A program made the translations under genes and the position numbers. From Rhizobium sp. PDO1-076 (lineage in GTDB: Bacteria; Pseudomonadota; Alphaproteobacteria; Rhizobiales; Rhizobiaceae): a stretch of 56,494 nucleotides of DNA. The notes under the pieces were generated by a model that made no database searches, had not been told where the DNA came from, and saw only the letters and a program-made list of their open reading frames with translations. Numbering within the stretch: the first letter of the stretch is position 1; every line of letters begins with the position of its first letter. This document shows, piece by piece, positions 52,682 to 56,494 of this stretch. The DNA lies in assembly GCF_000247475.1 (NCBI RefSeq), contig NZ_AHZC01000066.1, forward strand, positions 1-56,494, in the 5' to 3' direction.

Positions 52682-52897
52682 GTGATCCGTAAGCGCTCGA
52701 TTACTCTCCATGGCCACCGGACGAGCTTTTCGGTCGAGGATGCGTTCCTTGACGAACTGAGAGCTATGGCGACCGAGCGGTCAATGCCCTTGGCGGCCCT
52801 GATCGCCGAAATCGATGAAAACCGTCCCGCCGGGGCAAATCTGTCCTCGGCCCTGCGGCTTCGTGTCCTCGAATGGCTGAAATCAAAGCCCGGATAG
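52682..52897 (+). CDS. Ribbon-helix-helix domain protein
   Basis: A 71-residue protein: IRKRSITLHGHRTSFSVEDAFLDELRAMATERSMPLAALIAEID is a ribbon-helix-helix domain of the alphaproteobacterial type, followed by a short helical tail (LSSALRLRVLEWLKSK). It probably binds DNA as a dimer. The GTG at 52682 has GGGG six bases upstream and gives the normal domain start; reading from a TTG at 52625 would add 19 residues of non-conserved sequence. Confidence 0.8.
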   Translation: MIRKRSITLHGHRTSFSVEDAFLDELRAMATERSMPLAALIAEIDENRPAGANLSSALRLRVLEWLKSKPG

Positions 52898-52944
52898 ACA
52901 ATTCGCGAGCTCTATCGCGCAATCCGGTACATCCGCAGCTCGGC

Positions 52945-55900
52945 TCAATTCAATCCTGGAAGGGTGTCGAAAGTCAGCGGAACCGACGGCAGTGGCTGCC
53001 GCGTGACCTTCTCCTGCGGTGGCACCGGCAATGAGGGTTTGGGTGGAACGGTTTCCGTCGTCAGCGGCAACAGGCCTGGTTCAACAGGCCTTGTGCCGAC
53101 CGGATCTGCCGGCAAGGACAGACTGCGCTGCTCCTGCGCCAGTCGCTCGGCCTCGTCGGCCTCCGCCTTCAGGCGCGCTTCCTGTTCAAGCCGCAAGCGC
53201 TCCACTTCCGCCCTGTCGCGCTCGTCCTGCCGAAACCGCGCCAAGGCAGCTTCACGACGCAAGCGCTGCTTCTCCAGCACGTTGGACTGCAATGTCTCGA
53301 CCCGTCGGCGCTCGATTTCAAACGCGCGCAACGAAAGGAAATTGGTCAGCCCAGTGACATCGAGCGAGCGTGTCGGCGACAGGACGTCGCCATTCAAGAT
53401 CATCCGGTAACCGGCGTCTGTGCCGGGCAGCGCCGCCTCTCCGGCATCAAGAGACACCTGAACGCCCGCCTCGATCTCGCCGTCGGCGAGCGAAAGCCTT
53501 AGATCACCACCGAGCTGCGCCTCGGACGTCTGCACGGTGGCATTTTGCACACGCACCACGCCATCCGTCACCGCGAACGGCAGTGACAGGTCAGCCACCT
53601 GCATGGAGCCGGATTTTATCAGGCCATCAGCAATCTCGCGGACCTTCTCCTCGTTGATCGCCGTTCCGAGGACATCAGCTTCGCTGAGCAGGCCGGCCAT
53701 GATGCCAAGCTTGAAACCTGGCACGGTCAGCTTCGCCAGCTTGATTTCCCCGGATCCGCTGCTCTGGCGAAGCAGTTCAGCAACCGAATTGCCGCTGCCC
53801 TCGGCCACAAATGTTGCGTCGAACCTACCCTCGGCGACGCCGGCACCTTCGATCCCGCGTTCGGTCCGCAACGTGGCCAGGGTTTCGGCAAGATCAAGGC
53901 CGCTCAGATCGAGCCGCGCCTGCAGGAAGCCGGCGCCTTCGCTGTTTGCCAGCGACAGCCGGCCGGATGCCCGCCCACCGAGCCATTGTCCGGTAACGTC
54001 ATCAAGAACAATCTCACCGGCTTTCCGGCTCAGTTTTCCGGCAAATTCCGTGATCGTGCCGGCAAATCCCGGCGCGAACCGCTTGGCAGTCAGTTCGACA
54101 TCAACCTCCGCCTGTGCAGCAATCTTTGGCAGCGCACTCTCCAGCAGAGCACCGCTTGCCGGGTCACGAACCGGCCCCAGGACCGTTTGCGCGAGCCATT
54201 CGAGGTCTGCCCGATCCATCGAGATCGAACCACTCGCCTTGGGGTGGTCACCTTGCCAGTCGATCGTCCCCGTGGCGTTGACGGCATTGCCGTCGACCTC
54301 GGTGGCAAGCTTTTTCACTGCGATCTGGCGTTTCGCCAGGCCGATTTCCGCATCCAGCGTGACCGGAAGCCCGGTGCCGATTTCCGGCAGGATGGAACCC
54401 AGCGTCAAGAGATAGGGTCCGAGGTCTTCGCTGTTGAAATCAACCGCCCAGTCTCCGTCCAGCATATCGGCCGAGTTCGCAGCCGCGAGCGTGCCGTGTG
54501 CCTGGAGGTTTGTGCTGTTTGACGTATAGGTGACGACCGCTTCGGATGCCGTGGACGGACCAGACTTCATCGTCACGCCAAGTAGACCGCCCTCGCCGAT
54601 CTCCAGCGGCAATGGATCGAGCCCGGCTTGCCCCAGCAGGATCTGGGCTTCGTCGTTTTCCAACGTGGCCGAGATGTCCGCCTTTGCGTTTACGGTCGTA
54701 TTGATCAGGTCACTCGTATTGTAGCGTGCTTCGATCCGGCTGCCGTTGGAAGTCCCTGAAAGTTTGGCTTCAAGGCCTCCGCCATCCTGGTTGCCAAGGG
54801 AGACATCGACCGTCAGCTTGCTGTCGGCATACCAGGCAGCGCTGGCTGAAAGCCTCGGCAACAACGGGTTGCTCGGCAGGCGTTGGCGCAGCAAGTCGAG
54901 GAATGGACCCGGGTCTTGCGCGCTGATTGCGATGTGTCCCTGCCCGCTCGGCTTGAGCAAGGTGCCCCCGATCGCGCCATTGGCCTCGATCGCCGCACCG
55001 GAAACATCACCGACATTCAGCCTTTCGATCGCGATTTTTCCGTTATCGAAGGAAAACACCGTATCGACATCATGCCCCTCCACCCCATAGGCCGACAGCG
55101 TTCCCACTTTCAATCGGGCGGCAATTCGCTCCGCCAGCAGATGCTGCTCGGCATCCTCGCCGACCAACAGGACCGCTATCGCGCGTGCGGCATCCAGATC
55201 GAGCGCATCGCCGGTTAGATCGACCGATAGGCTGGCAGCCGAGCCAGCAACGGACTCACGCTCGACCCGCCCCTTGAGCGGCTCGGCGCCAATCGCCAGT
55301 TCCAGTTTTTCGAACCGCTGCAGATCGCTTGTCAGGTTGACCGACGCGGAAAATCCGGCGGACTTGAGCTGCCTGATCGCCGGATCGACCTTCCCGGAAA
55401 TCCATGTCGCAAGCCCCGATGGCTGCGTCGAAGCGACAAGCAGTTCGCCATCGAAAGACGGCGCACCGGCAAGCCTCAACCAGCCCTTGGCTTCCACCTG
55501 GGTTCGTCCGGGCAGGACGGCAACCGCGCGATCGACCGTCCAGCCGGTACCGGCCGGCCGGACATCGAGCTGGATGTCCCTGAAAACAGTGTCACCTGCG
55601 ACGATTGCCGGCAATTTCAGGCTCGCCCGCCCCGGCACGCTGGGGATCGGAATCTCTGCCGCCGTCGCCAGAAGAAGCGCCAGTCTCTGGCGAACGGATG
55701 TAGCCACGCTGCGCGAAGTCTTGCCCTTGGTCCCGTCGCCCGCCAGACGGTTCACGTCGACTTGCTGGCCATCTGCGGTCAGCAGGAATTCCGGCCGTGT
55801 GCCGGTGTCCAGCTTTGCTTCTCCATTCACCACATAGGGATCGGCAGGATCGCCAAGCTCGAGTCTATAACTGGGAACCGCAACCCTTTCATTCGTCAGT

Positions 55901-56494
55901 TCGAAGTCGCCCTTGACGCGCGGCCCCGGCAGCGGCTTCGCCTGCCCCGGTTGCGATGCGTTCTCTGCCACCTTCCAGTTGGATTCAAAGCGGCCCTTGT
56001 AGACAGGCCGCCCTGCCTCGAAGGCCAGTGCACCTTCCAGAACCAGATCGAACGGTCGCGTTTCGGGATCAAGTTTCAGGCGCAAGGGCAACGCGGCGTC
56101 CTGCGGTGGCGATGTCACCAGGGAAAACTGCGCCGCCTCACCATCCAGCGACGCCCGTCCTTCGACCGTCCATGGACCGGAGAGAGAGCGGGCCGAAATC
56201 TTGGCGTCGAAATCTCTCAGCAGGCGATTGCGACCGGACTGCTGGTCGATGAACTCAACCTCGCCGCCGCTGACGGAAACGCTTTCCAGGACGACGGTCC
56301 GGGCCGGAATATTGGGCTTGCTACCCCGCAGCCAGTCCATCGTACCATCAGGTAGAAGTCGGATCCGGGCTTTTGGCTCCTCGATCCGCATGTCGAAGAT
56401 ACGCGCCTCGCCAGACAGCAACGGGGCCAGTTCCGCATCAAGGGAAAACGGGCGATTTGCACGAGCGGTGTACCGTCGATATCCGTTCCGATCG
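52945..56494 (-). CDS. AsmA family outer-membrane-assembly/lipid-transport protein (partial, apparent frameshift near 56445)
   Basis: More than 1,150 residues are present and the N-terminus lies beyond the right edge. The repeated beta-rich pattern, the opening LAPLLSGEARIFDMRIEEPKARIRLLPDGTMDWL and a C-terminal AsmA-2-like domain (GSGEIKLAKLTVPGFKLGIMAGLLSEADVLG) are those of AsmA/TamB-like proteins. These bridge the envelope and move phospholipid. The tail is a charged helix (about 1040-1110) and a Pro-rich end. Right of base 56445 the conserved sequence continues in another frame: TDIDGTPLVQIARF joins LDAELAPLLSG only if one base is added at the T-run. This may be a sequencing error or a genuine mutation. 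Confidence 0.85.
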   Translation of the reverse strand, partial: DRNGYRRYTARANRPFSLDAELAPLLSGEARIFDMRIEEPKARIRLLPDGTMDWLRGSKPNIPARTVVLESVSVSGGEVEFIDQQSGRNRLLRDFDAKISARSLSGPWTVEGRASLDGEAAQFSLVTSPPQDAALPLRLKLDPETRPFDLVLEGALAFEAGRPVYKGRFESNWKVAENASQPGQAKPLPGPRVKGDFELTNERVAVPSYRLELGDPADPYVVNGEAKLDTGTRPEFLLTADGQQVDVNRLAGDGTKGKTSRSVATSVRQRLALLLATAAEIPIPSVPGRASLKLPAIVAGDTVFRDIQLDVRPAGTGWTVDRAVAVLPGRTQVEAKGWLRLAGAPSFDGELLVASTQPSGLATWISGKVDPAIRQLKSAGFSASVNLTSDLQRFEKLELAIGAEPLKGRVERESVAGSAASLSVDLTGDALDLDAARAIAVLLVGEDAEQHLLAERIAARLKVGTLSAYGVEGHDVDTVFSFDNGKIAIERLNVGDVSGAAIEANGAIGGTLLKPSGQGHIAISAQDPGPFLDLLRQRLPSNPLLPRLSASAAWYADSKLTVDVSLGNQDGGGLEAKLSGTSNGSRIEARYNTSDLINTTVNAKADISATLENDEAQILLGQAGLDPLPLEIGEGGLLGVTMKSGPSTASEAVVTYTSNSTNLQAHGTLAAANSADMLDGDWAVDFNSEDLGPYLLTLGSILPEIGTGLPVTLDAEIGLAKRQIAVKKLATEVDGNAVNATGTIDWQGDHPKASGSISMDRADLEWLAQTVLGPVRDPASGALLESALPKIAAQAEVDVELTAKRFAPGFAGTITEFAGKLSRKAGEIVLDDVTGQWLGGRASGRLSLANSEGAGFLQARLDLSGLDLAETLATLRTERGIEGAGVAEGRFDATFVAEGSGNSVAELLRQSSGSGEIKLAKLTVPGFKLGIMAGLLSEADVLGTAINEEKVREIADGLIKSGSMQVADLSLPFAVTDGVVRVQNATVQTSEAQLGGDLRLSLADGEIEAGVQVSLDAGEAALPGTDAGYRMILNGDVLSPTRSLDVTGLTNFLSLRAFEIERRRVETLQSNVLEKQRLRREAALARFRQDERDRAEVERLRLEQEARLKAEADEAERLAQEQRSLSLPADPVGTRPVEPGLLPLTTETVPPKPSLPVPPQEKVTRQPLPSVPLTFDTLPGLN

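Overview
The window looks like a chromosomal segment of an alphaproteobacterium of the order Hyphomicrobiales, most likely Rhizobiaceae. The evidence is a permuted, two-piece tmRNA gene with the alphaproteobacterial tag ANDNNAKGYALAA next to an alpha-type sspB. Rhizobial gene orders (thyA-folA-hflK-hflC-DUF2065-degP, ilvI-ilvH, hmuTUV) and uniformly GC-rich coding point the same way. There is no integrase, transposase, phage module, CRISPR array or obvious island. This is mostly housekeeping and transport DNA, with the novelty in regulation and gene architecture.

Layout. 1-6.1 kb (minus strand): the front part of an ABC-2 type ATPase, a tandem pair of double-receiver response regulators (one with a GGDEF output), a small secreted protein and a large MscS-type channel. 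6.2-10.1 kb: haem use, with hutX and a small monooxygenase diverging from the hmuTUV importer. 10.1-10.6 kb: two perfect DnaA boxes and tRNA-Lys(CTT). 10.6-13.5 kb: phzF, Nudix and endonuclease/exonuclease/phosphatase-fold genes. 13.7-17.4 kb: an iron/phosphonate-type ABC importer. 17.6-19.5 kb: a CASTOR/POLLUX-type channel homologue. 19.6-22.7 kb: an aminotransferase and a soluble tandem-PAS chemoreceptor.

23-27.6 kb: ilvC behind a tetR gene with a palindromic operator candidate, a small secreted protein, an Lrp/AsnC regulator diverging from an Asp/Glu racemase, and pdxJ. 27.9-29.9 kb: an unrecognised protein with a CadC/cyclase-associated-like N-terminus, and a MerR regulator carrying a LuxR-type C-terminus. 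29.9-36 kb: a RecD-like helicase, a cobalt-type nitrile hydratase operon, a DUF4239 membrane protein, lysE, an aldo/keto reductase and an ArsR regulator with a long charged tail. 36-38.6 kb: ilvH and ilvI, preceded by an 18-codon leader peptide rich in Val/Leu/Ile and an intrinsic terminator, which together form an attenuator whose mRNA appears leaderless. 38.7-45.7 kb: a HerA-like ATPase, miaA and serB (overlapping head to head), a GNAT and a GGDEF-EAL protein. 45.7-51.2 kb (minus): thyA, folA, hflK, hflC, DUF2065 and degP. 51.3-52.9 kb: tmRNA, sspB, DUF4169 and a ribbon-helix-helix protein. 52.9-56.5 kb: an AsmA-family gene that runs off the right edge and shows an apparent one-base frameshift.

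Functional links. Haem import (HmuTUV) is paired with cytosolic carriage and breakdown (HutX plus monooxygenase). Branched-chain amino acid synthesis is represented by three genes at two loci with separate control (a TetR candidate at ilvC, attenuation at ilvIH). Protein quality control is clustered: tmRNA tagging, its SspB adaptor, the HflKC complex that modulates FtsH, and DegP. Three signalling proteins bear on motility or cyclic-di-GMP. All functional calls rest on reading the translated sequence and family knowledge; no database search was run.
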